Below, one piece after another: positions 26,237-35,218 of a stretch of 64,000 nt of DNA. Below the pieces are notes generated by a model. That model did not search any database and was not told where the DNA came from. It saw only the letters and a program-made list of their open reading frames with translations. The stretch is from Paenibacillus agricola. Lineage in GTDB: Bacteria > Bacillota > Bacilli > Paenibacillales > NBRC-103111. The stretch covers positions 1 through 64,000 of the forward strand of contig NZ_JAAOIW010000016.1 in assembly GCF_011440305.1 (NCBI RefSeq). Reading direction: 5' to 3'. Position numbers and translations under genes: made by a program. Numbering within the stretch: the first letter of the stretch is position 1; each line of letters starts with the position of its first letter.

Positions 26237-27877
26237 ATGGATAAAACTGTGAGTGGTTCTGAACAAGCATCTAGTAACGCTAAGAATGGATCGCTGATCA
26301 AAGTGTTGATCATGGATGACGAGCCCAAGGTGCGCAAAGCGTTGCATACGCTTCTCAACATGTCCAACTACGCAATTGAGATTATTGGCGAAGCCGAAAC
26401 GGGTATTCAGGGGCTGAAGCTCATGGAGGATCTGGAGCCTGATTTAATTTTTCTCGATATTGTCATGCCGGTTATGGATGGTTTGGAGGTGCTAGCCCAT
26501 TTACAAAGAAAGCAAGCCCCTAAGCATGTTATTATTGTCAGCGGCTTTGACGATTTCAACTATGCAAAGCAGGCGATCAGTTTTAACGTGATCGATTACA
26601 TACTCAAACCCTTTGATTTAGAGGATGTAGAGAGTGCCTTAAAGAAAGCAGTGGAACGAATGAATGTGCAGGAAGCGATGCTGGCGATGGAGAGTACGAT
26701 TACCCGCAATAAGAAGGAGAGTCTGCTACGCCGCCAGGATCTGATTAAACAAAAAATTTATGAAGGCAAGGTCTTAACGCCCGAAGAGAATTTAGAGCTG
26801 CCCGCTTTTACGGAAAAAGGAGCCTTGTGGCATGTCCATATTATGGTGGTGCAAAATTATTATGATAGTGTATCGGATCGGTATCATGGGGATAGGGAGC
26901 TATTTTCCTATATTGTTTGTAAATTTTTCGGGGAAATGCTGGAGCAATACGGACGTGCTTATGTGATTGGCTCCTCCTCGACTTATCCACATCTTGTTTA
27001 CTGGATTCTGGTTTCGCAGGAGGTGGGCCCGAAGGTGTTGGCGGAAATGACTGTGTCGATCAAAAAGGTGCTGAAGGTAGACTGCTTTTTCTTAAGCAAA
27101 GAGGAGCCTGTCGCTGGTGATCGGGTAGGCAGCAGCATTCAGAAATTGGAGGAGGTTATCGTCTACACCCACTTAAAACATCTCGGTAACGGGCATAACG
27201 CTGCAATGCTCAAAGAAAGCAAATCCGCTCCCGAGCTGCTGATTTCACAAATCAGCGAGCTGACGCGAAAAATTAATTACGTAATCAAGCACGCCCAGAA
27301 AAATCGGGTTGAAAATATAGTCTGTGAATTGTTCGAGCGATGGGAGAGCCAAGGTGCCTTGACCTGCCACTTCCTGTTCCTGGCTTACTCCTCCATCGCC
27401 AACATTTCCACGGACGGTGATTTATCTGATAACAGTCCAATTGATTCATTTAATTTTGGGCTGAAGATGAAGTTTAATGCAGAGTTAATCCGCAGCTATT
27501 TTATCCACCTGATTATGGAAATGATCGATATTCAGCAGAAGGGCGACCTTGATGGGGCAGGTGACCGAATTGGGCTAGTTAAAGCTTATATCGATGCTCA
27601 TTATGCGGAGCCTTTGTCGCTGAACCATCTGGCGCACCAATTTTACATTAGCAAGGAATATTTGGCCAACCGTTTCAAACAGAAATTTGCGCTGACCGTC
27701 CATCAATATTTGCACGGCATCCGGCTGCGTAAAGCGCTGGAGCTGCTAATGGATCCTCAATATCGTATTTCTGATGTCGCACTGATGGTAGGTTATGACA
27801 ATTTCAGCTACTTTAACAAGCTGTTTCGCAAGGAATATGGGCTTACTCCAACAGAATATCGCGATAAGCACTATTAA
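26237..27877 (+). CDS. YesN-type AraC-family response regulator
   Basis: This 546-aa protein has a receiver domain (IKVLIMDDEPKVRKAL, phospho-acceptor Asp74 in LIFLDIVMP, closing YILKPF), a long central region and a C-terminal AraC double helix-turn-helix (LNHLAHQFYISKEYLANRFK, ending GLTPTEYRDKHY). It starts at the ATG 4 nt after the kinase stop. Probably phosphorylated by YesM-like kinase 24577-26232 and activates the adjacent ABC/GH42 operon. Confidence 0.9.
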   Translation: MDKTVSGSEQASSNAKNGSLIKVLIMDDEPKVRKALHTLLNMSNYAIEIIGEAETGIQGLKLMEDLEPDLIFLDIVMPVMDGLEVLAHLQRKQAPKHVIIVSGFDDFNYAKQAISFNVIDYILKPFDLEDVESALKKAVERMNVQEAMLAMESTITRNKKESLLRRQDLIKQKIYEGKVLTPEENLELPAFTEKGALWHVHIMVVQNYYDSVSDRYHGDRELFSYIVCKFFGEMLEQYGRAYVIGSSSTYPHLVYWILVSQEVGPKVLAEMTVSIKKVLKVDCFFLSKEEPVAGDRVGSSIQKLEEVIVYTHLKHLGNGHNAAMLKESKSAPELLISQISELTRKINYVIKHAQKNRVENIVCELFERWESQGALTCHFLFLAYSSIANISTDGDLSDNSPIDSFNFGLKMKFNAELIRSYFIHLIMEMIDIQQKGDLDGAGDRIGLVKAYIDAHYAEPLSLNHLAHQFYISKEYLANRFKQKFALTVHQYLHGIRLRKALELLMDPQYRISDVALMVGYDNFSYFNKLFRKEYGLTPTEYRDKHY

Positions 27878-27960
27878 ATTAATATGGTGTTAGAATAATG
27901 ATTAATAATGAGGTACCCAGCAAAGATGTTTCCTATTAAGATTTAGAGGTATTTATAGGA

Positions 27961-27974
27961 TGGTAGCGCTTTCG
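27961..27974 (+). promoter_or_regulatory. Candidate cre-like site before the binding-protein gene
   Basis: TGGTAGCGCTTTCG matches most positions of the CcpA consensus TGWAANCGNTNWCA, including the central CG. It stands 29 bp before the start of the next gene. CcpA repression of a sugar-uptake operon would be expected. Confidence 0.4.
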
Positions 27975-28002
27975 CAATCCTAATCAAAGAGGAGATGATT
28001 TC

Positions 28003-29316
28003 ATGAGAAAGTTAGTCCCAATTTGGCTTTGCCTATTAATGATGTTAACCGCTTGCTCTTCACCGTCAACGACTGACAGCATTGCCGAGCCAGGCAAGAC
28101 AAGCAGCCCTGCAACTGCAGCTAATGTAACATTGAAATTAATGCTGAACTCGGCCGATGATGTCCCAGCCTTCAACAAGATCATCGAAGAATTTCAAAAA
28201 ACGAACCCGACAGTCAAGTTTGAAGTGAATGCGGTCCCTGGCACCGATACATTCATTACGGCTTTAAAAGCTAAATATTCCTCCGGGGATGCTCCCGATC
28301 TGTATTCGTTTCAGGTAGGCGCAAGAACCGGAGAGTTTGCGAACGCGGGATTGCTGCTTGATATTACGGACACACCGCTCTTGGCCAACATTAAGAAGGA
28401 TGACCTGAAGCTCGTCACCTACAAGGGCAAGGTTTACGCGGCACCGTTGAATGCCCAAGCTACTGGGATTTACCTGAATCAGGAAATTTTCGATAAATAC
28501 AGTCTGAAAGCACCGGAAAATTTTAATGAACTTCTGGATGTGAACAAAGCTTTACGGGAAAAAGGCATCAAATTTCCGATGATTGTGGCAGGTAAGGATG
28601 TGAACCACGTATCACAATTTGATTTTCAATATTTGGCAACGGTAGTAGTGCCCAGCGATCCCGATTACTATAAAAAAATGCTGAAGGGTGATTTGCATTT
28701 CAATAGCCCTTTGATTCGCACGATGTTTGAACGTTACGGAATGCTGAAGGAATATGTGTCTCCAGATGCTTTGGGTGTCGATGCTGATGAGGCTGTAAAA
28801 CGGCTTATTAAAGGCGAAGGGGCGATGCTGATGAACTTGAACGGCTTATTATCGACGATTCGCCGTTATGGACCTGATACGAAGCTGACGATGGTTCCAT
28901 CCGTATTGCAGGATAAGACAGAAGACCGCATTCTTAATGTAGGGGTTACGACCGGGCTTCACATTTCAAGCAGCAGTAAATATCCGGAAGAAGCAAAAAA
29001 ATTCATCCAATTCGCGCTGACGCCTGCAATGGGGAATATATATTCCAAAGAAGCCAAACAGTTTTCCACTGTAGTAGGCGTAACCGAGGCTTATGACGAT
29101 GCATTAAAGAGCATGCTGCCTTGGCTAAACGGGAACAAAAAATCGCCGCATGCGGATCTTGTCTGGATTCCCGGCATTAAAGATGTCATGAAAGAAGTTA
29201 CGCAAAAATGGTTTTTGGGAGAACCCATCGACAGCGTATTAAACCAATGGGAAGAGCAGCATCAACGGTTAATGAAAGCCAATCCAACCTTTGTCGAAAA
29301 TTTTGGTAAAGAATGA
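28003..29316 (+). CDS. Sugar ABC transporter substrate-binding lipoprotein
   Basis: This 437-aa family-1 binding protein has a signal peptide and lipobox (MMLTACSS, Cys at about 18), then VTLKLMLNSADDVPAFNKII and a PDLYSFQVGARTGE segment typical of CUT1 binding proteins. It supplies the permeases at 29313 and 30175. The GH42 downstream suggests a galactoside or pectin-derived oligosaccharide. AGAGGAGATG precedes the ATG. Confidence 0.87.
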   Translation: MRKLVPIWLCLLMMLTACSSPSTTDSIAEPGKTSSPATAANVTLKLMLNSADDVPAFNKIIEEFQKTNPTVKFEVNAVPGTDTFITALKAKYSSGDAPDLYSFQVGARTGEFANAGLLLDITDTPLLANIKKDDLKLVTYKGKVYAAPLNAQATGIYLNQEIFDKYSLKAPENFNELLDVNKALREKGIKFPMIVAGKDVNHVSQFDFQYLATVVVPSDPDYYKKMLKGDLHFNSPLIRTMFERYGMLKEYVSPDALGVDADEAVKRLIKGEGAMLMNLNGLLSTIRRYGPDTKLTMVPSVLQDKTEDRILNVGVTTGLHISSSSKYPEEAKKFIQFALTPAMGNIYSKEAKQFSTVVGVTEAYDDALKSMLPWLNGNKKSPHADLVWIPGIKDVMKEVTQKWFLGEPIDSVLNQWEEQHQRLMKANPTFVENFGKE

Positions 29317-30185
29317 GGCTGCGCGAAAGTCTGCAATACACTTCGCTGTCGCTACCGGCTATTATCCTATATCTGGTTTTGGTTATCGTCCCGCTTATCG
29401 GGGCGTTCTATTACAGCTTTACGGATTGGGACGGGTTAGGTAAAACGTATCGCTTTATTGGACTTGATAATTACTTCACCTTATTCACGGACAAAATCGT
29501 GCTGCGAACCTTCTCTACAACGATGAAATATACGATTTGCGTAACGGTATTTCAGAATTTATTGGCACTGCTCTTGGCAATCGCCTTGAATCAAAGCATT
29601 AAAACCAAGAATGTCCTGCGCACCGCAATTTTTATTGTCTGTACCTTGAGCCCCTTACTTAACGGTTATATATGGAGCTTTGTATACTCGGGACCGCTGA
29701 TGGGTGTAGGCAGGCTGCTCGGAATCGATATGCTGGCTAACAACATACTGGGCAGCAAGGATGGGGCGATTTATGCAGCCGCTTTTGCCAGCATATGGCG
29801 TATGACCGGATGGACGATGATCATATTTCTCGCAGGTCTGCAGATGATTCCCAAAGAATTGTACGAAGCGGCTGAAGTTGATGGCGTAGGTCCGTTCTAT
29901 AAGTTTTTCTATATCACTTTGCCACTGTTGGCTCCTGCGATCACGATCAATGTCGTACTTACCTTCGAGCGCGGTCTTAAAGACTTTGACAGCATTTTTG
30001 CCCTGACGGGCGGAGGACCGGGTGATTCCACCCTGGTTATGGCGTTAAGTATTTACAAGGAATCCTTCTTTTTCTCAAGGGCTGGCTATGGCACAACAAT
30101 CGGGATTATGCTGTTCCTTCTCATTGTTGTATGCACCCTTATCCAGCTGAAATTTTTAAGAAAGCGGGAGGAAGATGTCATATAA
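29313..30185 (+). CDS. Sugar ABC transporter permease (first)
   Basis: This 290-aa CUT1 permease has six membrane segments and the EAA loop YEAAEVDGVGPFYKFFYITL. Its ATG overlaps the stop of the binding-protein gene (ATGA), showing translational coupling. No ATPase gene accompanies the pair. Confidence 0.88.
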   Translation: MRLRESLQYTSLSLPAIILYLVLVIVPLIGAFYYSFTDWDGLGKTYRFIGLDNYFTLFTDKIVLRTFSTTMKYTICVTVFQNLLALLLAIALNQSIKTKNVLRTAIFIVCTLSPLLNGYIWSFVYSGPLMGVGRLLGIDMLANNILGSKDGAIYAAAFASIWRMTGWTMIIFLAGLQMIPKELYEAAEVDGVGPFYKFFYITLPLLAPAITINVVLTFERGLKDFDSIFALTGGGPGDSTLVMALSIYKESFFFSRAGYGTTIGIMLFLLIVVCTLIQLKFLRKREEDVI

Positions 30186-31059
30186 ACCGATGAGCGTAAC
30201 CGATAAAGCGGTGAGTCTAAGAAATAAACCGATGAGCCTGAAAAAGCAGCGGCTAATTCTGCTTGAAATTATGTTGATTGTATTTACCATCATTTATTTT
30301 CTGCCCTTTTATATTGTCATTACGATGGCGATGAAAACACCAAGCGAGCTGCTTCTTTCGAATTTTGGTCTGCCGAAAACGCTGAACTTCGATAATTTTG
30401 TAAAAGCCTGGGAAATTACCAAATATAGCACCGTGCTGTTCAACACAGCCTTCATTTCCCTGCTGTCCGTTGCCGGTATTATACTGGTTGCTTCCATGGC
30501 AGCCTTTACTTTGGCGAAGCAAGCCAATAAGCTGAACACTTTTTTGTATTATTTTTTCCTGTCGGGCATTATGATTCCAAGCTATACGGTCCTGGTTCCA
30601 TTGGTCAAGCTGCTCAAGAGCTTATATTTAATGAATTCCAAGCTGGGGCTTGTTATTGTATATATAGGGCACGGTCTTCCGTTTGCGGTGTTTCTGCTGG
30701 TCGGCTTTATCCGCTCCATTCCGAAAGAAATTATGGAGGCAGGCACGATAGATGGCTGCAACGTATACCAGTTGTATTGGCGCATTCTGCTTCCGATGCT
30801 GCAATCCGTGATCATCACGCTTTTTATTCTTGACCTGATCTGGATCTGGAATGACTTCTTGCTCCCATTGCTGGTATTGCAGAAAAAGACCGATTTTACG
30901 CTCACTTTATCGCAGTATTCGATGCATGGAGAATTCGGGACACAGTGGCAAATTGTCTTCGCAGGATTCCTGTTGGCAATAGCGCCGCTTACAGTCGTAT
31001 ATCTGGCTTTGCAAAAATATGTAATAAGCGGCATATCTGCCGGTGCATTAAAGGGTTAA
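30175..31059 (+). CDS. Sugar ABC transporter permease (second)
   Basis: This 294-aa CUT1 permease overlaps the previous gene by 11 nt. The EAA loop is MEAGTIDGCNVYQLYWRILL and the C-terminus SGISAGALKG is usual for the family. A Met-rich cytoplasmic N-terminus (KPMSVTDKAVSLRNKPMSLK) precedes the first TM. Confidence 0.88.
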   Translation: MSYKPMSVTDKAVSLRNKPMSLKKQRLILLEIMLIVFTIIYFLPFYIVITMAMKTPSELLLSNFGLPKTLNFDNFVKAWEITKYSTVLFNTAFISLLSVAGIILVASMAAFTLAKQANKLNTFLYYFFLSGIMIPSYTVLVPLVKLLKSLYLMNSKLGLVIVYIGHGLPFAVFLLVGFIRSIPKEIMEAGTIDGCNVYQLYWRILLPMLQSVIITLFILDLIWIWNDFLLPLLVLQKKTDFTLTLSQYSMHGEFGTQWQIVFAGFLLAIAPLTVVYLALQKYVISGISAGALKG

Positions 31060-31107
31060 AGGGCTAAGGCTTAAAGAGTTGACTAAAGAAATGGAGTGTT
31101 ATATACG

Positions 31108-33210
31108 ATGGCAAAAAAAAAATTACCGCAGGTTCCTTATGGCGCTGTGTACTTCCGTAAATCCAACCCGCCCCAAGAGGATTGGGAGCGTGATTATGCA
31201 GTAGCGCGTGAGGATGGCTACAATATGTTCCGGCATTGGTTCATGTGGAGCGCTATTGAGGTAGCACCTGGTGTTTTTGACTGGGAGGAATATGACCAGC
31301 ATATGGAGCTTGCCGCCAAGAACGGCATCCAAACCGTCATTTCCGAAATGATGACCTTTGCGCCTGAGTGGGCATTTACGAAGTATCCCGATGCTTTGCA
31401 TACGAATGTCGATGGCAAAAAGATCCATAGCATGATGGGCGGAAGCAGTGCAGTTGGCGGCTATGGCGGTCTGTGCTTCGACAGCGATGAGGTCAAGGCG
31501 TTGGGAGAGCGCTTCCTTACCGAATTGGTTATGCATTATAAGGACCATCCGAGTATGGTCGGCTATGACATTCTGAACGAATGCAATTTCCAGACAACCG
31601 GCATGTGCTATTGCGAGCATTCCAGAGCCAAATATCGGCAATGGCTGCAAGCCAAATATGGTGACCTGAAGACGCTTGGCGTCACTTGGAGACGCTACAG
31701 CTACACCGATTGGAACGATGTGCAGCCTCCAGCGAAGGTTGGGTTATACCCTGAATCCTTCGATTGGATTGAGTTCAATAAGCAAAATTTGTATGCCAAA
31801 ATGAAATGGAGAAGCGATCTTATCGCCAGCCTGGATACTGACAATTACATTACGGCGCACGGCGAGGCCGCCAGCCTCGTCAAGATGGCTGCCTCAGGCT
31901 CCGATGATTGGGAATCTGCCCGCCATGTGGAGATCTACGGCTTTACGTGGGTCGCTACAAGAAAAGGCAGCGACCCTTGGAAGCAGTGGCATGCCGTGGA
32001 CCTGACCCGTTCGGGTTCGAACGGGAAGCCGTTCTGGCATGCAGAAATGCAAGGCGGGCCTTTGTGGCTGCAGCCACAGCTGACCGGCCGGCCAAGGCAG
32101 GATGGAAGGATCACAAAAGCGGAGGATATCCGCTTGTGGAATATGATCTCGCTGGCAGGCGGTGCTACGGGTCTGCTGTTCCCAAGATGGCGTCCACTGC
32201 TGGACGGACCCTTGTTTGGCGCTTTTGGTCCATACGAAATGGACGGCTCCCGGACAGACCGTTCCGCCATGGCAAGCTCGATTGCCAAATGGGCGAATGA
32301 ACCGGCTCAAGCCTCGCTGTTCAGCTCATCGCCAATCAAAGGCGATATCGGTATCCTGGTAGTCCCGGAGACCGAGACCTTCAACCATATCTACTCACGC
32401 GAAGTGAAATGTGATTACTATTCCAGCACGATGTGGGGAGCCTACCGCGGTTTTTTTGATAATAATCTGCAGCCGGATTGGGTACATATCGACCAGATCG
32501 ATGCCTATGAGGTCATTTATTTCCCTTACCCGATTATGCTCAAGCAGGCGCAGGCGCAGAAATTGAAGCAATGGGTGAAGCGTGGTGGTACGCTGATCTG
32601 CGAAGGCTGCCCAGCCTATTTCGGGGATTTTGGAACGGTAGGAACCGTACAGCCAAATTTGGGATTGGATGAGGTGTTCGGGGCAAGGCAACAGCATGTG
32701 GAATTTATGCCTGATATCGCAGACCCTATTGTTTTTGAGATAAATGGTGCAGCGGTCAAGGGCGGCGTGTTCCTGCAATCGTACAAGTTGACAACAGGAA
32801 CCGCTATAGGTAATTATGAGGATGGAACGATCGCAGCGGTCGAGAACAGCTTTGGAGCAGGCAAGGTGCTGCTGGTCGGCACATTCCCGTCAGAAGCCTA
32901 TTACCGGACAAGCGATGCGGGTACGAAGAAATTTTTTGCCGATGTCTTTACATGGAGCGGGAAAGAGCAATCGGTGCGGGTCAATAATCCGTTGGTTCAG
33001 GTTCGGCTTCATGAAGGCAGTGGTGGCAAGTTCGTCTGGATCATCAATAGCTCGGATGCGGAAGCGGCTGTAGAATTGCATATTTCTGATAAGTTTGCCC
33101 AGGTATCAGTGGTGGAGAAGCTTTGGGGCGAGCCTGAGGCAGAGTTTCAAGGAAACCAGCTCAAGGTGGCGCTGCCTGCGAAGGATGCGCTTATTCTAAA
33201 GCTTCAATAG
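31108..33210 (+). CDS. GH42 beta-galactosidase (YesZ-like)
   Basis: This 700-aa glycoside hydrolase family 42 enzyme has a TIM barrel with acid/base Glu158 in ILNECN and nucleophile Glu313 in FWHAEMQGGP, followed by the trimerisation domain (GDIGILVVPETETFNHI) and a C-terminal beta domain. No signal peptide, so it cleaves imported oligosaccharides in the cytoplasm. Association with a YesMN pair recalls the rhamnogalacturonan locus enzyme YesZ. The ATG at 31108, after GGAG, is chosen over a GTG 12 nt earlier. Confidence 0.88.
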   Translation: MAKKKLPQVPYGAVYFRKSNPPQEDWERDYAVAREDGYNMFRHWFMWSAIEVAPGVFDWEEYDQHMELAAKNGIQTVISEMMTFAPEWAFTKYPDALHTNVDGKKIHSMMGGSSAVGGYGGLCFDSDEVKALGERFLTELVMHYKDHPSMVGYDILNECNFQTTGMCYCEHSRAKYRQWLQAKYGDLKTLGVTWRRYSYTDWNDVQPPAKVGLYPESFDWIEFNKQNLYAKMKWRSDLIASLDTDNYITAHGEAASLVKMAASGSDDWESARHVEIYGFTWVATRKGSDPWKQWHAVDLTRSGSNGKPFWHAEMQGGPLWLQPQLTGRPRQDGRITKAEDIRLWNMISLAGGATGLLFPRWRPLLDGPLFGAFGPYEMDGSRTDRSAMASSIAKWANEPAQASLFSSSPIKGDIGILVVPETETFNHIYSREVKCDYYSSTMWGAYRGFFDNNLQPDWVHIDQIDAYEVIYFPYPIMLKQAQAQKLKQWVKRGGTLICEGCPAYFGDFGTVGTVQPNLGLDEVFGARQQHVEFMPDIADPIVFEINGAAVKGGVFLQSYKLTTGTAIGNYEDGTIAAVENSFGAGKVLLVGTFPSEAYYRTSDAGTKKFFADVFTWSGKEQSVRVNNPLVQVRLHEGSGGKFVWIINSSDAEAAVELHISDKFAQVSVVEKLWGEPEAEFQGNQLKVALPAKDALILKLQ

Positions 33211-33262
33211 TTTTCTGTAATAACGAGCTCATTTAAAAAATAAAGAAAGTGTGGCGATTCGA

Positions 33263-34042
33263 GTGAAGTTGCAGGATAAAGTGGCAATCATTACGGGTGC
33301 GGCAATGGGAATTGGCAGAGGCATCGCGTTGAAATTCTCTGAACAGGGCGCTCACGTTATTGTTAATGATATTGTCGAAGACGGATTGAATGAAACGGTG
33401 GAGATGATCAAAGCTGTATCCAGCCAAAAGGTGTTTGCTCATTTAGGGGATATTTCGCTTAAAGAGCAAGTGGATTCCTTGTTCGATATCGTCACTGGAG
33501 AGTTTGGCCGGATTGACATTCTGGTCAATAATGCGGGATGGACGCAATGTAATCGGCATTTTCTGGAATATGACGAAGAGTTCTGGGATAAGGTCATTCG
33601 CATCAACCTGAAAAGCGTGTACCTGACCACACATCGGGCAGCCACTATGATGGTAGAGAGGCGCGAGGGTGTGATTATTAATTTATCATCGATTGGCGCG
33701 ACGAAAGCTCACAGGCAGATGGTTGCCTATGATGCCAGTAAAGGTGCGATTGATGCCTTTACCAAAGCAACCGCACTGGATCTGGGACCATGGAACATCC
33801 GTGTTAACGCTATTGCTCCGGCTGTTATTCTGGGCACGCCTGTTAAGAAGATGGACGATGATATATTGGCACGACAAAATCCGGCTGATTTCGGCACACC
33901 GTTGTTAAGACAAGGAACGCCGGAGGATGTTGCGAACAGCGCGTTGTTCCTGGCTTCATCGGACTCCAGCTTTATGACGGGCCAAACCTTATCGGTTGAC
34001 GGTGGCTTGGGCATACAGGCGCGGCCTTATCCGAAGCCATAA
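33263..34042 (+). CDS. Short-chain dehydrogenase/reductase
   Basis: This classical SDR of about 259 aa has TGAAMGIG cofactor turn, NNAG, catalytic Ser in INLSSIGA and Tyr156-x3-Lys160 (YDASK). It ends with the usual FMTGQTLSVDGG. Position after GH42 suggests a sugar dehydrogenase acting on released galactose or another aldose, but the substrate is unknown. GTG at 33263 gives the standard VKLQDKVAIITGA N-terminus. An in-frame GTG at 33251 is possible but its ribosome site is too close. Confidence 0.85.
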   Translation: MKLQDKVAIITGAAMGIGRGIALKFSEQGAHVIVNDIVEDGLNETVEMIKAVSSQKVFAHLGDISLKEQVDSLFDIVTGEFGRIDILVNNAGWTQCNRHFLEYDEEFWDKVIRINLKSVYLTTHRAATMMVERREGVIINLSSIGATKAHRQMVAYDASKGAIDAFTKATALDLGPWNIRVNAIAPAVILGTPVKKMDDDILARQNPADFGTPLLRQGTPEDVANSALFLASSDSSFMTGQTLSVDGGLGIQARPYPKP

Positions 34043-34086
34043 GCTTGGAGTTATAGGAGTGGTCCTATTACAAAAGCTAGTATGAC

Positions 34087-34136
34087 AAAAAGATCGTACT
34101 GCCTGAACGTTGATGGCTACGGGAGTACGATCTTTT
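34087..34136 (+). terminator. Terminator after the SDR gene
   Basis: A perfect 13-bp stem AAAAGATCGTACT / AGTACGATCTTTT with a 24-nt loop. The stem is A/T-flanked on both sides, so it could work in both directions. Confidence 0.65.
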
Positions 34137-34150
34137 CATAATTATTCTAT

Positions 34151-34199
34151 TTGACAAACAAGAGGTTTTCATATATTTTATATGCTATAGCATATAAAA
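34151..34199 (+). promoter_or_regulatory. MarR gene promoter with overlapping 24-bp palindrome
   Basis: TTGACA (34151-34156) is followed after 17 bp by TATTTT (34174-34179). A perfect 24-bp palindrome spans 34176-34199; its centre is TATATGCTATAGCATATA. It overlaps the -10 and start point, the classic place for autorepression by the MarR protein encoded about 105 bp downstream. Confidence 0.7.
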
Positions 34200-34305
34200 A
34201 ACGACCATCGCTCAAAGTTACGTTTTATTATATGGCCATTGAAAAAAAATCTGTACTTAGAAAATCTAAAGTGAAGTCAATATATCAAAAGTTAGGAGTA
34301 TATTT

Positions 34306-34731
34306 ATGGAGTTATATAAGCTCACCGGTTTCCTTGTTCATCGTACAGATATGAAAATGACTAATTTTTTCACAAAAAAGCTTAAACAATATGAAGTCAC
34401 TCCTGAACAATGGGGAATTATCAGTGTACTTGAGGGGGAAAGAGCAACGAGCCAGAAAGAGCTTGCCGAAGCCATTGACAAAGATCAAACCACTGTTGTC
34501 AGGATGATCTATTCACTTGAAAAAAAAGGAATAGTAAATAGAATACAGAGTGATTTTGACAGACGTTCCCACAACTTGTTCCTTAGCGACAAAGGAATGG
34601 GTCTCAAAACAAAACTTTTGCCAGTTGTATTGGCAGCTCACGATCATGTTACCAAAAATCTGAGTAAGGATGAGCTTCTAGAGTTACATGAGCTCCTTGG
34701 CAAACTGTATTCAAGCGTAAAAGATGAGTAA
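34306..34731 (+). CDS. MarR-family transcriptional regulator
   Basis: This 141-aa winged-helix protein has the MarR layout: dimerisation helix MELYKLTGFLVHRTDMKM, recognition helix KDQTTVVRMIYSLEKKGIV and the wing DRRSHNLFLSDKG. It probably represses itself and the two genes downstream through the palindrome at 34176-34199. Ligand unknown. GTTAGGAG lies upstream of the ATG. Confidence 0.9.
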   Translation: MELYKLTGFLVHRTDMKMTNFFTKKLKQYEVTPEQWGIISVLEGERATSQKELAEAIDKDQTTVVRMIYSLEKKGIVNRIQSDFDRRSHNLFLSDKGMGLKTKLLPVVLAAHDHVTKNLSKDELLELHELLGKLYSSVKDE

Positions 34732-34759
34732 TTTAACTTAGAAAGAGAGTGATTACGGT

Positions 34760-35101
34760 ATGTTGATTATTATTTTACAAGTTATAATGAGCATTTTCTT
34801 CATGATTACAGGAACGAAAATAATCTCTGGAAAAATGACAGATGAGTTTAAACGATTTGGTCTTCCGTCCATATTCAACTTCTTAACAGGATTTATTGAA
34901 ATTTTATGCTCTATTGGCATGATATTGGGAATATGGTTTCCGATCGTGGCTTTGTTATCCGGATTGCTGTTAGGAGCGACCATGCTGGTTGCTGCCTTTA
35001 CTCTGCTTGTGATCGCACGTGATCCATTTAAAAAAGCGATCCCAGCTATAATACTGTGTCTGCTATCTTTTACGATTGCACTTTATCATTTTGTTTTCTG
35101 A
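34760..35101 (+). CDS. DoxX-like small membrane protein
   Basis: This 113-aa protein has four hydrophobic segments and the DoxX-type pattern (IIILQVIMSIFFMITGTKII, FKRFGLPSIFNFLTGFIEIL, GMILGIWFPIVALLSGLLLG). Such proteins sit in the membrane and often follow MarR/TetR regulators in redox or electrophile stress operons. It starts 28 nt after the marR stop. AAAGAGAGTG upstream. Confidence 0.78.
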   Translation: MLIIILQVIMSIFFMITGTKIISGKMTDEFKRFGLPSIFNFLTGFIEILCSIGMILGIWFPIVALLSGLLLGATMLVAAFTLLVIARDPFKKAIPAIILCLLSFTIALYHFVF

Positions 35102-35218
35102 TATTGATGGGTCAGGTGAGACAGATTTAGTTTATATACAAGATAGTGTTAGGTAATCTAAAATTATTCATTTCTTGGATGACAACACAAATTTTGCGAA
35201 GAAAGCGGGGATCACTCT

